A DNA stretch of 64,000 nt. Source: Streptomyces antimycoticus. Its GTDB lineage: Bacteria; Actinomycetota; Actinomycetes; Streptomycetales; Streptomycetaceae. The notes below the pieces were generated by a model. It was not told where the DNA came from. It searched no databases and worked only from the letters and a program-made list of their open reading frames with translations. The DNA lies in contig NZ_BJHV01000001.1 of assembly GCF_005405925.1 (NCBI RefSeq), positions 8,990,001 through 9,054,000 on the forward strand, in the 5' to 3' direction. This document shows, piece after piece, positions 9,188 to 18,122 of the stretch; the first letter of the stretch is position 1, and each line of letters begins with the position of its first letter. The position numbers and the translations under genes are program-made.

Positions 9188-10761
9188 ATGACCCGTATCC
9201 CCTTCGGCCCGGCCCCCAGCCGCCGGTCCGTGCTGCGCCTCGGAGCAGGCGCCTCAGCAGGTATCGCCCTCGCCCCGCTGACCGGGTGCGCGGGCCCCAC
9301 CGGTGCCCCGGGCCCGGGGCCATCAGCCTCGGGCTGAACCGCTCGCTGGTCAGCCTGGACAACAAGCTGAACCAGTTCGACGCGGCGGTCACGGTGCAGC
9401 GCGCGGTGCGCCAGGCGCTGACCCGGATCGGCAAGGGGCTCCGGCCCGAGCTGGTGCTCGCCGACCGCTTCGAGATGACCGGGCCCACCGCCTGGACGGT
9501 GCGGCTGCGCGACGGAGCCCGCTACTCCGACGGAACCCCGGTCACCGTCAAGGACGTCTCGACCGCGCTCATGATGTACGCGGGCGTCAACGGCTCGTTC
9601 ATCGTCGGCCTCTTCCCCGAGATGCCCACCGTAGAGCCGGTCGACGAGCGCACCTTCCGCCTGCACACCAAGCGCCCGGTGCCCATCCTCGACCAGCTGA
9701 TGGCCAACATCCTGATCAGCCCCGCCGCCCGGAACCGGCCCGAGGAGCTGTCCGGCGGTGTGGGCTCCGGCCCGTACGTGGTCACCTCGGCCAACTCCGG
9801 CACCGGTGAGTACACCCTGGACGTCAACCCCCGGTACTGGGGGCGGCGCCCCACCGTGGACCGGGTGCGGGTGCGCTTCGTCCCCGAGGAGTCCAGCCGG
9901 GTCGTCGCCGTGCGCAGTGGTGAGCTGGATGTCATCGACACCATCACCCCCGACTCCGCCGAGCAGCTCAAGGGGTTGCCGGGGGTGCGTCTGGACCGCA
10001 CCTCGGGCACCCGCGTCAACCAGTTGTTCTTCAACTTCCGCAAACCGCGCGGACATCCGCTGGCCGACGCCCGGGTGCGCGAGGCGCTCAGCTACGCCAT
10101 CGACGGCGAGGCCCTGGTGCGCGATGTGCTCACCGGCTCCGCCCAGCAGGCCGAGGGCGTCATCCCGCTCGCCCTCAAGGGCTCGGTGCGCACCGGCCGT
10201 TACGTCCATGACCCCGGCCAGGCCCGCAAACGCCTCGCCGCGCTGGGCGCGAGCGATCTCAAGGTGAAGATCATCTGGGAGTCCGGCGAGTTCCCGGCGG
10301 ACACCTCGGTGATGGAGGCCGTGCTGGAGATGCTGCGCGCGGTCGGCGTCCGCGCCTCCCTCCAGCAGTTCGAACCGGGGGGCGACATCCAGCAGTGGCG
10401 GCAGGGCCGCCGGGGTGACTGGGACGTCCTCGGCAACGGCTTCTCCGTCCCCACCGGCCACGCCTCCACCAGCCTCCAGGGCATGTACGGCGGCACCGCG
10501 GAGAAGGAGAAGACCCGGGACACCTACCAGGGCTATGTCTTTCCGAAGATCGCCGCCCGGCTGGCCGACGCCTCCGCCGAAACGGACGAGAAGACGCGGA
10601 ACACCAAGCTCGCCGCGGTCCAGCAGCAGATCTGGGACACCCGCCCCTGCCTGTGGGCCTTCGTCCCCGATGTGGTGCTGGCCCGCCGCACCCGGGTGCG
10701 CGATGTGCGCCTGCTGCAGCTCAACTCCTACGATCTCGCCGCCGTGCGTCTGGAGGGCTGA
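9188..10761 (+). CDS. Oligopeptide/dipeptide-type ABC substrate-binding lipoprotein (frameshifted as sequenced)
   Basis: The N-terminus has a twin-arginine stretch (SRRSVLRLGAGAS) and a lipobox (LTGC), so it is probably a Tat-exported lipoprotein. The rest is an SBP family 5 protein, with the family region LRDGARYSDGTPVTVKDV near residue 110. The break is at GGGG 9316-9319; one extra G joins GAPGPG to AISLGLNRSLVSLD and gives about 524 residues. ATG 9188 follows GAGG. It heads an operon with two permeases and two ATPases (stop-to-start gap of 3 bases). Family 5 binders take peptides but also sugars and oligosaccharides. Given the neighbouring sugar-acid and sialidase-like genes, a glycan-derived ligand is possible. 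Confidence 0.85.
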
Positions 10762-10764
10762 GCC

Positions 10765-11694
10765 GTGACGCGCTATCTGATACGCCGCCTGGGCCAGAGC
10801 GTCCTGACGGTCTTCCTGACCCTCTCCACCGTCTTCGTCCTGGTCCGCATGGCCCCCGGCGACCCCGCCGCGGCCCTGGCCGGGCCCAACCCCTCCAGCG
10901 CCGACCTCGCCCGGATCCGGGAGCAGTTCGGCCTCGACCGGGGACTGCTCAGCCAGTACGGGCTCTTTCTGCGCGATCTGTTCACCGGCGACCTCGGCAC
11001 CAGCTACTCCTTCCACGCGCCCGCCCTGGACGTGGTGCTCGACCGGGTGCCCTACACCATCACCCTCTCCCTCTCCGCGATCACCCTCACCGCGCTGGTG
11101 GCCGTGCCGCTGGGCGTGTGGATGGCCCGCCGCGCCGACACCAAACGCGAGCTGGGCGCCAATGTGCTGACCATCGCCGGGCAGTCCATGCCGGACTTCT
11201 GGATCGGCGTGATGCTGCTGACCCTCTTCGCCGTGGCCGTTCCGGTACTGCCCGCCTCCGGCTTCACCACCTGGGGCGGACTGGTGCTGCCCACCGTGAC
11301 CGTGGCGATCCTCCAGATGGCGCTGATCTCCCGGCTGGTCCGCCGTGAGATGGTGGCGGCCCTCGCCGCGCCGTATGTCACCGTCGCCCGCTCCCGCGGG
11401 GTGTCGAACCGCGTACTGACCTGGCGCTACGCCATGGGCAACTCCGCCATCCCGGTGCTCACCGCACTCGGCACCCGCTTCGCCGCCATGCTCAACGGTG
11501 TCGTGGTGGTCGAGGTGGTCTTCGGCTGGCCCGGTGTCGGCTCGCTGGTCGTCCGCGCCCTGGAGACCCGCGACTATCCGCTGATCCAGGCCACCGTCCT
11601 GGTCACCGCCGCCCTGGCGGTCCTCGTCCAACTCCTCATCGACCTCGCCTACCCGCTGCTCGACCCGCGGGTACGCCTGGGAAAGGCGGCCTGA
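10765..11694 (+). CDS. ABC transporter permease, DppB type
   Basis: A 309-residue inner-membrane permease of the peptide/nickel importer class. It starts TRYLIRRLGQSVLTVF, has about six hydrophobic segments, and carries the ATPase-coupling loop with the EAA-like motif (VARSRGVSNRVLTWRYA) near residue 210. The GTG start is 3 bases after the binding-protein stop. The next permease starts 1 base after its stop, so expression is tightly coupled. Confidence 0.9.
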   Translation: MTRYLIRRLGQSVLTVFLTLSTVFVLVRMAPGDPAAALAGPNPSSADLARIREQFGLDRGLLSQYGLFLRDLFTGDLGTSYSFHAPALDVVLDRVPYTITLSLSAITLTALVAVPLGVWMARRADTKRELGANVLTIAGQSMPDFWIGVMLLTLFAVAVPVLPASGFTTWGGLVLPTVTVAILQMALISRLVRREMVAALAAPYVTVARSRGVSNRVLTWRYAMGNSAIPVLTALGTRFAAMLNGVVVVEVVFGWPGVGSLVVRALETRDYPLIQATVLVTAALAVLVQLLIDLAYPLLDPRVRLGKAA

Positions 11695-11695
11695 G

Positions 11696-12637
11696 ATGAA
11701 AGGCGCCCTCGAAACCCCCGCCGAACCCCCGGCCCCCGCGAAGGCCGGCCCCGCGCCCCGCCCCAGCGCGGTCACCGCCAGGGACCTCGCGCGCGCCACC
11801 GCCACCCGGCGCCGCCGCAGCGCGAGCCTCAAACTGTGGGCGGGCGCGGTGTGCACCCTGCTGGTGGTGGTCCCCGTCGCCCTCGCCCAGGTGCTGCCGC
11901 TGCCCGGCGCGGGCGATCAGGACCTCTCCCGGCGCCGGCTGGCGCCATTGACCGACGGCCATCTCTTCGGCACCGACCAGCTCGGCCGCGATGTGCTCTC
12001 GCGGGTGCTGCACGGCGGCCAGGTCTCGCTGTCGATCGGTGTGCTCGCCGTTGTCGTCTCCGGCCTCATCGGCATCGTCGCGGGCGCCGCCGCCGGGTAC
12101 TACGGCCGCTGGGTGGACGCGGTCGTCTCCCGGCTGCTGGAGGCCCAGATGTCGCTGCCGCTGCTGATGATGCTGCTGCTCGTGGTGGCCCTCTTCGGCC
12201 CCTCCGTCACCGTCATCACCTGCGTCATCGCCATCGCCCAGTGGCCCGAGGTGGCCCGGCTGACCCGGTCCCTGGTGCTGGTCGAGCGGGAGAAGCCGTA
12301 TGTGGCCGCCGCCCAGGTGCTGGGGCTGCCCCGGATCGCCATCCTGGCCCGCCACATCATCCCCAACATCGTCCGCCAGGCCTCGCTCGTGGTCCTGCTG
12401 CTGCTCGCCCAGGCGGTGCTGCTGGAGAGCGCGCTGAGCTACCTCGGCGCGGGCCCCCAGCGGCCGTTCGCCACCTGGGGCCGGATCATCTCGGACGGCC
12501 AGGACTACATCACCACCTCCTGGTGGCTGGTGACCCTGCCCGGCCTCGTCATCGTGCTGCTGGTGGTCGGGGTCAATCTGCTCGGCGACGGACTGCGCGA
12601 CCGTACCCGCCGACATGCGACGGAGGGCTCCCGATGA
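11696..12637 (+). CDS. ABC transporter permease, DppC type
   Basis: A 313-residue partner permease. A proline-rich cytoplasmic N-terminus of about 40 residues is followed by one membrane segment, the DppC-specific loop FGTDQLGRDVLSRVLHGG near residue 90, and five more hydrophobic segments. The coupling loop (AAQVLGLPRIAILARHI) lies near residue 205. The stop overlaps the next start (ATGA). Confidence 0.9.
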   Translation: MKGALETPAEPPAPAKAGPAPRPSAVTARDLARATATRRRRSASLKLWAGAVCTLLVVVPVALAQVLPLPGAGDQDLSRRRLAPLTDGHLFGTDQLGRDVLSRVLHGGQVSLSIGVLAVVVSGLIGIVAGAAAGYYGRWVDAVVSRLLEAQMSLPLLMMLLLVVALFGPSVTVITCVIAIAQWPEVARLTRSLVLVEREKPYVAAAQVLGLPRIAILARHIIPNIVRQASLVVLLLLAQAVLLESALSYLGAGPQRPFATWGRIISDGQDYITTSWWLVTLPGLVIVLLVVGVNLLGDGLRDRTRRHATEGSR

Positions 12638-13527
12638 GCGGCACCCGCGAGACCAACGGCACCAACGGCGCCAACGACACCTCCGACACCGGCGCCCCGG
12701 GCCCCCTGGTGGAGGTCGAGGACCTGCAGATCGAGCTGATCACCGACCGCGGGGCGGTGCGCGCGGTCGACGGGGTCGGCTTCACCATCGGCCCCGGCGA
12801 GACGGTGACGATCATCGGCGAGTCCGGCTCCGGCAAGTCCACCACCGCGATGGGCCTGCTGCGGCTGCTGCCCGACGGGCTCGCCGTCCTCTCCGGGACG
12901 GCCCGGATCTTCGGTGCCGACGTCATCGCCGACGCCAAGGCGGCCGGGCGGATCCGCGGCCGGGGGGTCTCCCTGATCCCCCAGGACCCGATGACCGCGC
13001 TCAGCCCGGTGCACACCATCGGCCGCCAGCTCGGCGAGGCGCTCCGGCTGCGCCACCCGGGGATGTCCCGCGCCGAGGCCCGCGCCAAGGGCGTCGAACT
13101 GCTCGGCCGGGTACGGATCCCCCACCCCGAGACCCGCTGGGGCGCCTACCCCCACCAGTTCTCCGGCGGCATGCTGCAGCGCGTCCTCATCGCCATCGCG
13201 CTGGCCGCCGAGCCCCGGCTGCTGGTGGCCGACGAGCCCACCTCCGCGCTCGATGTCACCGTCCAGGCGGGCGTCCTCGACCTGCTGATGGAGCTCCAGG
13301 AGCGCACCGGCATCGGCATCCTGATGATCACCCACGATCTGGGCGTGGCCCGGCTGGTCTCCGACCGCATCCACGTCATGCGCGGCGGCCGCTTCGTGGA
13401 GTCGGGCCCGGTCGAACAGATCGTGGACCATCCCCGCGAGCGGTACACCCGCGATCTGCTCGCCGCCGTGCCCACTCTGGGCCCCTGGCACGAGACCCCC
13501 GCCGCCGTCACCGAGGAGGCGCTGTGA
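12634..13527 (+). CDS. ABC transporter ATP-binding protein, DppD type
   Basis: A 297-residue importer ATPase with Walker A GESGSGKST, Q-loop IPQDPMTALSP, signature FSGGMLQR, Walker B LLVADEPTSALD and H-loop ITHD, all intact. The N-terminal 20 residues are Asn/Thr/Gly-rich (TNGTNGANDTSDTG), an odd low-complexity leader. It overlaps both neighbours (ATGA and GTGA). The C-terminus is slightly shorter than typical DppD and lacks an obvious Fe-S motif. Confidence 0.9.
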   Translation: MSGTRETNGTNGANDTSDTGAPGPLVEVEDLQIELITDRGAVRAVDGVGFTIGPGETVTIIGESGSGKSTTAMGLLRLLPDGLAVLSGTARIFGADVIADAKAAGRIRGRGVSLIPQDPMTALSPVHTIGRQLGEALRLRHPGMSRAEARAKGVELLGRVRIPHPETRWGAYPHQFSGGMLQRVLIAIALAAEPRLLVADEPTSALDVTVQAGVLDLLMELQERTGIGILMITHDLGVARLVSDRIHVMRGGRFVESGPVEQIVDHPRERYTRDLLAAVPTLGPWHETPAAVTEEAL

Positions 13528-14366
13528 CCACACCCCTGCTGGCCGTCGAGGACCTGGTGGTCGAATACCCGGTCGCCGGCGGTGTCTTCCGCGCGGTGGA
13601 CGGCGTCAGCTTCTCCGTCCCGCCCGGCGGGGCGCTCGGCGTCGTCGGCGAATCCGGCTGCGGCAAGTCCACCATCGCCCGCTCCCTCGTCCGGCTGCTG
13701 CGCCCCACCCAGGGCCGGATCCTCCTCGACGGAACCGATATCGCGGGCCTGCCCGAGCGGCGGCTGCGCCCGCTGCGCAAGCGGGTGCAGATGGTCTTCC
13801 AGGATCCATACGGCTCGCTGGACCCGCATCTGACGGCCGAGGAGATCGTGGCCGAGCCGTTGCGGCTGAACGGCATGCGCTCACGGGCCGAACGCCACCG
13901 CCGCGCCGCCGTCCTCATCGACCAGGTGGGGCTGGACTCCGGCGCGCTCCAGCGCCGCCCGGCCGAGTTCTCCGGCGGCCAGCGCCAGCGGATCGGCATC
14001 GCCCGCGCGCTGGCCAGCGACCCCGAACTGCTGGTGTGCGACGAGGCCACCTCCGCGCTGGACGTCTCCGTACAGGCCCAGGTCCTCCAGCTGCTGCGGG
14101 AACTCCAGGCCGAACAGGGGCTCGCCTACATCGTCATCTCCCACAACCTCGGAGTGGTCCGCGAGATCAGCTCCGAGGTGGTGGTGATGCGCGCCGGGAG
14201 GATCATCGAGTCCGGGCCGACCGGCAGGGTGCTCTCCGCGCCCGCCGACCCGTACACCAGGGCGCTGCGCCGGGCGGCGCTCGACCCGACGACCATGCGG
14301 GGACGCAAACCGCGCGCCCTCGTGTCCGCGATCGCGACCGACCAGGAACCAGGAGCACCGCAGTGA
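13524..14366 (+). CDS. ABC transporter ATP-binding protein, DppF type
   Basis: The 280-residue second ATPase of the importer. It has Walker A GESGCGKST, Q-loop VFQDPYGSLDP, signature FSGGQRQR, Walker B LLVCDEATSALD and H-loop ISHN (Asn after His instead of Asp). It starts at a GTG overlapping the DppD stop, and its own stop overlaps the aldo/keto reductase start. The transporter and the catabolic enzymes therefore form one transcript. Confidence 0.9.
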   Translation: MTTPLLAVEDLVVEYPVAGGVFRAVDGVSFSVPPGGALGVVGESGCGKSTIARSLVRLLRPTQGRILLDGTDIAGLPERRLRPLRKRVQMVFQDPYGSLDPHLTAEEIVAEPLRLNGMRSRAERHRRAAVLIDQVGLDSGALQRRPAEFSGGQRQRIGIARALASDPELLVCDEATSALDVSVQAQVLQLLRELQAEQGLAYIVISHNLGVVREISSEVVVMRAGRIIESGPTGRVLSAPADPYTRALRRAALDPTTMRGRKPRALVSAIATDQEPGAPQ

Positions 14367-15409
14367 ACGCGCATCCGCAGCCCCACACCACCACCCAGGC
14401 GTCGCCCGGCGGGGTCGCCCTGCCGGGGATCCCGGTGCCGCTCTCGCGGCTGGTGCTGGGCACCATGACCTTCGGCGACACGGTGGACCGCGCGGGCGCC
14501 GCCGCGATGCTGGACACCGCGCTGGACGCCGGAGTGACCGGGGTGGACACCGCCAACGCCTACGCGGGCGGCACCACCGAGACGATCCTGGCCGAGCTGC
14601 TCCCCGGCCGCCGCGACCGGATCGTGCTCGCCACCAAGGCCGGTATGCCGCACCCCGACGCGGGCGACCACTCACCGCTGTCCGCGCGCGGGATGCGCGC
14701 GGCACTCGAAGGCAGCCTGCGCCGCCTGGGCACCGACCATGTCGACCTGTTCTATCTGCACCAGCCCGACCGTTCCACGCCGCTGGCGGAGACGCTGGGC
14801 ACGGTCGCCGAGTTCGTCACCGAGGGCAAGATCCGGGCGCTCGGCGTCTCCAACTACGCCGCCTGGCAGATCGCCGAGATCACCCACACCGCAGAACGGG
14901 TCGGCGCGCCGCGCCCGGTGGTGGCCCAGCAGCTCTACAACCTGCTGGCGCGGCGGATCGAGGAGGAATACCTGGAATACGCAGCATACGCGGAATACGC
15001 GGAATACGCGGCCACCAGCGGACTGCGCACCATGGTCTACAACCCGCTCGGCGGCGGGCTGCTGACGGGCCGTCATACCTTCGAGGAGCAGCCGGAGTCG
15101 GGCCGCTTCGGTGACTCCCGGGTGGCCGCCATGTACCGGCAGCGCTACTGGGACGCCGGGCTCTTCGAGGCCGTACGGACCCTGTCCGGGATCGCCGAGG
15201 AGGCGGGCATCCCGCTCGTCGACCTCTCGCTGCGCTGGCTGCTCGGCCGGGACGGGGTGGACGCGCTGCTGCTCGGCGGCTCCCGTGTCGAACACCTCCG
15301 CGCCAATCTGGCCGCCGCGGCCGCGGGCCCCCTTCCGGCGGATGTGACGGCGGCGTGCGACGCGGTGGGCGCCCAGCTCAGGGGCCCGATGCCCGCGTAC
15401 AACCGCTAG
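14363..15409 (+). CDS. Aldo/keto reductase
   Basis: A 348-residue NADP-type aldo/keto reductase TIM barrel. It has GTMTFGDTVD, the catalytic Asp/Tyr region DTANAYAGG, the Lys in LATKAGM, the His in FYLHQPD, and the late motif GVSNY. After RRIEEEYLEY the protein carries an AYAEYAEYAA stretch encoded by tandem GAATACGCG-like 9-base units (about 14970-15012), which looks like a recent in-frame expansion. It overlaps the transporter operon (GTGA) and probably acts on an imported sugar or its aldehyde product. Confidence 0.87.
   Translation: MNAHPQPHTTTQASPGGVALPGIPVPLSRLVLGTMTFGDTVDRAGAAAMLDTALDAGVTGVDTANAYAGGTTETILAELLPGRRDRIVLATKAGMPHPDAGDHSPLSARGMRAALEGSLRRLGTDHVDLFYLHQPDRSTPLAETLGTVAEFVTEGKIRALGVSNYAAWQIAEITHTAERVGAPRPVVAQQLYNLLARRIEEEYLEYAAYAEYAEYAATSGLRTMVYNPLGGGLLTGRHTFEEQPESGRFGDSRVAAMYRQRYWDAGLFEAVRTLSGIAEEAGIPLVDLSLRWLLGRDGVDALLLGGSRVEHLRANLAAAAAGPLPADVTAACDAVGAQLRGPMPAYNR
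14970..15012 (+). repeat. 9-bp tandem repeat inside aldo/keto reductase gene
   Basis: Units GAATACCTG, GAATACGCA, GCATACGCG, GAATACGCG, GAATACGCG follow each other without interruption and encode alternating EY/AY pairs. The frame is kept. The family normally has a single EYLE(F/Y)A segment here. Confidence 0.8.
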
Positions 15410-15497
15410 GTCCGGCGTGCTCCGCCCTTCCCGGAGGGCCGGGGCCCGCCCGGCCGCAGACATCCCCGCCACCGCAACCATGAGGAGCCCGGCGCCC

Positions 15498-16703
15498 ATG
15501 ACCGCCGACCAAGACCCCGCGATGCCGCCGACGGACGGACGGCTCCGGCCGCGCCCGGGCGATCCGGCGCGCCAGGAGGCGTTCCTGCCGGCGCCCGCCG
15601 TCCAGAACCACGCCGCCAACCTCACCGTGCTGCCGGGAGGGGACCTCGGCTGTGTGTGGTTCGGCGGCACCCAGGAGGGCGTACCGGACATCTCCGTGTG
15701 GTTCTCCCGGCTGGCCCCCGGCTCCGGTACCTGGACGGAGCCGGTCCGGCTCTCCGGCGACGACAACCGCTCGGAGCAGAATCCGCTGCTGTTCCCCACC
15801 CCGGCCGGGGAGCTGTGGCTGCTCTACACCGCCCAGCGGGCGGGCGACCAGGACACGGCGGAGGTCCGGCTGCGGGTGTCCGCCGACGCGGGCGCCACCT
15901 GGGACGCGCCGCGTACCCTCTTCCCGGCCACCGAGGCGGGTGGGGTGTTCATCCGTCAGCCGGTGGCCGTACTGGACTCCGGGCGGTGGCTGCTGCCGGT
16001 GTTCCACTGCGTGGCCACCCCCGGGGCCAAATGGGTCGGCGACCACGACACCAGCGCGGTGATGATCAGCGACGACCAGGGGCGGACCTGGCACGAGCGG
16101 CCCGTGCCCGGCTCGACCGGCTGTGTGCACATGAACGTCCACCAACTGCCGGACACCACCGTGCTGGCCCTCTTCCGCAGCCGCTGGGCGGACGCGGTCT
16201 ACCGCGCGCACAGCACCGACGGCGGGGAGACCTGGAGCGAGCCGGTCCGCACCGAACTGCCCAACAACAACTCCTCCGTGCAGTACGTCCCGCTCGCCGA
16301 CGGGCGGCTCGCGCTGGTCTACAACCACAGCAGCCGGGCGGATGCCACGGCCCGCCGTGTCTCCCTCTACGACGAGATCGACGACGAGGGACGGACCGGA
16401 GAGCCCCCCGCCCCGGCCGCCACGCGGGACGATGCGGCACCCGGTGCCTTCTGGGGTGCGCCGCGCGCGCCGATGACCCTCGCGCTGTCCTCCGACAACG
16501 GCCTGACCTGGCCCGTACGGCGCGATCTGGACACCGGCGACGGCCACTGCCTGACCAACAACTCACGCGACCGGCTCAACCGCGAGCTGTCCTACCCCAC
16601 CATCCGGCAGGGCTCCGACGGCACGCTGCACATCGCGTACACCTACCACCGCCGGGCCATCAAATACGTCCGGGTCACACCGGATTGGGCAGCCGATGCC
16701 TGA
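15498..16703 (+). CDS. Cytoplasmic BNR/Asp-box (sialidase-like beta-propeller) protein
   Basis: A 401-residue beta-propeller with four clear Asp-boxes of the S-x-D-x-G-x-T-W type: SADAGATW, SDDQGRTW, STDGGETW and SSDNGLTW. These are typical of GH33 sialidases and related exo-glycosidases or lyases. There is no signal peptide or lipobox, so it should act inside the cell on imported material. ATG 15498 has GAGGAG about 10 bases upstream; earlier in-frame starts are less likely. It lies 88 bases after the aldo/keto reductase, and the following SDR overlaps its end by 8 bases. The exact reaction cannot be assigned; sialidase-type hydrolysis is only one option. Confidence 0.8.
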   Translation: MTADQDPAMPPTDGRLRPRPGDPARQEAFLPAPAVQNHAANLTVLPGGDLGCVWFGGTQEGVPDISVWFSRLAPGSGTWTEPVRLSGDDNRSEQNPLLFPTPAGELWLLYTAQRAGDQDTAEVRLRVSADAGATWDAPRTLFPATEAGGVFIRQPVAVLDSGRWLLPVFHCVATPGAKWVGDHDTSAVMISDDQGRTWHERPVPGSTGCVHMNVHQLPDTTVLALFRSRWADAVYRAHSTDGGETWSEPVRTELPNNNSSVQYVPLADGRLALVYNHSSRADATARRVSLYDEIDDEGRTGEPPAPAATRDDAAPGAFWGAPRAPMTLALSSDNGLTWPVRRDLDTGDGHCLTNNSRDRLNRELSYPTIRQGSDGTLHIAYTYHRRAIKYVRVTPDWAADA

Positions 16704-17379
16704 GCCCCGGCACGCCGTGGTCACCGGTGTCAGCTCCGGTATCGGCGCCGCGATCGCCACCCGGCTGCTGGACCAGGGGTGGCGGATCACCGGGATCAGC
16801 CGTACGGCCCCCGCGCAGCCGGTCGCGGGGCTGCACTGGATCCCGGCCGATCTGTCCCGGCCGGAGGACCTCCCCGAGGTGCTCGCCCCGGTGTCCGGGG
16901 TGGACGCGATCGTGCACGCGGCGGGCGTTCAGCGCTCGGCGCGGCTGGGGGAGCTGGCGCCCGAGGACGGGTCCCTCATGTGGCGGATCCATGTGCAGGC
17001 GGCGGGCGTCCTGGTCGACACGCTGGTGGACCGGGTGGCGGACGGCGGCCGGGTGGTGCTGGTGGGCAGCCGGACAATGACGGGCGTCCCGGGCAAGAGC
17101 CAGTACGCCGCCACCAAGGCGGCGCTGCCCGCCCTGGCCCGGTCCTGGGCGGCCGAGCTGGCGCCCCGGGCGGTCACGGTGAACGTGGTGGCGCCGGGGC
17201 CCACGGACACCCCCATGCTGCGCGACCCCGGCCGCAGCGGCACCCCGCCGGTGATGCCACCGCTGGGCCGGCTGGTCCGTCCCGAGGAGGTGGCGGGGCT
17301 GACGTCGTTCCTGCTGGGCCCGGAGGGCGGCGCGGTCACCGGGCAGACGCTGGTGATGTGCGCGGGCGCCTCACTCTGA
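16696..17379 (+). CDS. Short-chain dehydrogenase/reductase (SDR)
   Basis: A 227-residue classical SDR with the cofactor motif TGVSSGIG near residue 11, HAAG in place of NNAG, the catalytic Ser in LVGSRTM and YAATK. The ATG overlaps the end of the Asp-box gene by 8 bases, so it is the last gene of the operon starting at 9188. It probably oxidises or reduces a sugar-derived intermediate. Its 3' end overlaps the convergent TetR gene by 9 bases. Confidence 0.88.
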   Translation: MPEPRHAVVTGVSSGIGAAIATRLLDQGWRITGISRTAPAQPVAGLHWIPADLSRPEDLPEVLAPVSGVDAIVHAAGVQRSARLGELAPEDGSLMWRIHVQAAGVLVDTLVDRVADGGRVVLVGSRTMTGVPGKSQYAATKAALPALARSWAAELAPRAVTVNVVAPGPTDTPMLRDPGRSGTPPVMPPLGRLVRPEEVAGLTSFLLGPEGGAVTGQTLVMCAGASL

Positions 17380-18012
17380 CGGAGGCGGCGTGTCCGGGCG
17401 GGCGAGCGCCAGCAGCCTCGCGGTGTCCATGGGCCGGGCCTGGAGCGAGGGCAGCAGCAGGGTCCACAGATCGGCCAGATGGTCCTCGACCAGCCGCCGC
17501 CCGTCGAGGGCCTCGGAGACGGTGTGCAGCCCGAAGAAGGCGAAGACGACGGTCCGGGCGGCGGGCAGCGGATCGACATGCGGGGCCAGATCGCCCTCGG
17601 CCCGGGCCTTCTCCATCATCTGCCCCACGGCGTCCATCCAGCCCACGAAGGGTGGTGGCATGGGCGCCTCGATCAGGGTGCGCTCGGTCCACAGCCGGGC
17701 CCCGGCGCGGACCACGAGGTCGTCGCGGAAGGCGCGGGCCACCGCGAAGCTGAGCCGCACGAGTTGCTCCAGGGGCGGCGCGTCGAGGGCGGTGTAGCGC
17801 TCGATCAGCGGGGGCCAGGTGGCGAAGTGTTCCTCCACCACGGCGAGGGCGAGCCTTTCCTTGCTCGTGTAATGGAAATAGATGGCGCCGCTGGTATGAC
17901 CGGACCGGGCGGTGATGTCGCTGATGCTCGTGCCGGCGTATCCCCGTTCGTCGAAAAGGAACGCGGCGGCCTCCAGAAGGGATCGGCGTGTTTGCTCGGC
18001 CCGTTCTTGCAC
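17371..18012 (-). CDS. TetR-family regulator resembling gamma-butyrolactone receptors
   Basis: A 213-residue TetR protein with an N-terminal helix-turn-helix (QERAEQTRRSLLEAA, then SDITARSGHTSGAIYFHYTSKE). The body resembles ArpA/ScbR-type receptors, with VRAGARLWTE near residue 100 and a C-terminal FAFFGLHTVSEAL segment. The GTG start has AAGGA about 8 bases upstream. It is divergent from the AfsA-like gene with 110 bases between them, the usual receptor-synthase arrangement. It probably represses that gene and others until a butyrolactone or furan signal binds. Confidence 0.8.
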   Translation of the reverse strand: MQERAEQTRRSLLEAAAFLFDERGYAGTSISDITARSGHTSGAIYFHYTSKERLALAVVEEHFATWPPLIERYTALDAPPLEQLVRLSFAVARAFRDDLVVRAGARLWTERTLIEAPMPPPFVGWMDAVGQMMEKARAEGDLAPHVDPLPAARTVVFAFFGLHTVSEALDGRRLVEDHLADLWTLLLPSLQARPMDTARLLALARPDTPPPSE

Positions 18013-18101
18013 GTGTTCGCCGTCCTTCAGCAGCCCGTCGGATGTGACGGGGAGAACTTAGCGGACTTTCGGCCGGTGATGGTGATGAGGCGAGACAGGT
18101 C

Positions 18102-18118
18102 AAACATTATTAGTATTT
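18102..18118. promoter_or_regulatory. AT-rich imperfect palindrome, candidate receptor-binding element
   Basis: AAACAT-TATTA-GTATTT lies immediately upstream of the AfsA-like start in an otherwise GC-rich divergent gap. Its size and base composition suit an autoregulatory element for a butyrolactone receptor or a -10 region, but only 4 of 6 arm positions match. Confidence 0.3.
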
Positions 18119-18122
18119 TAAG

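Noticed and set aside
9085..11856. Leftward 923-residue frame opposite the binding protein and permease
   Set aside because: His/Gly/Asp-rich shadow without domains; the rightward frames have clear families.
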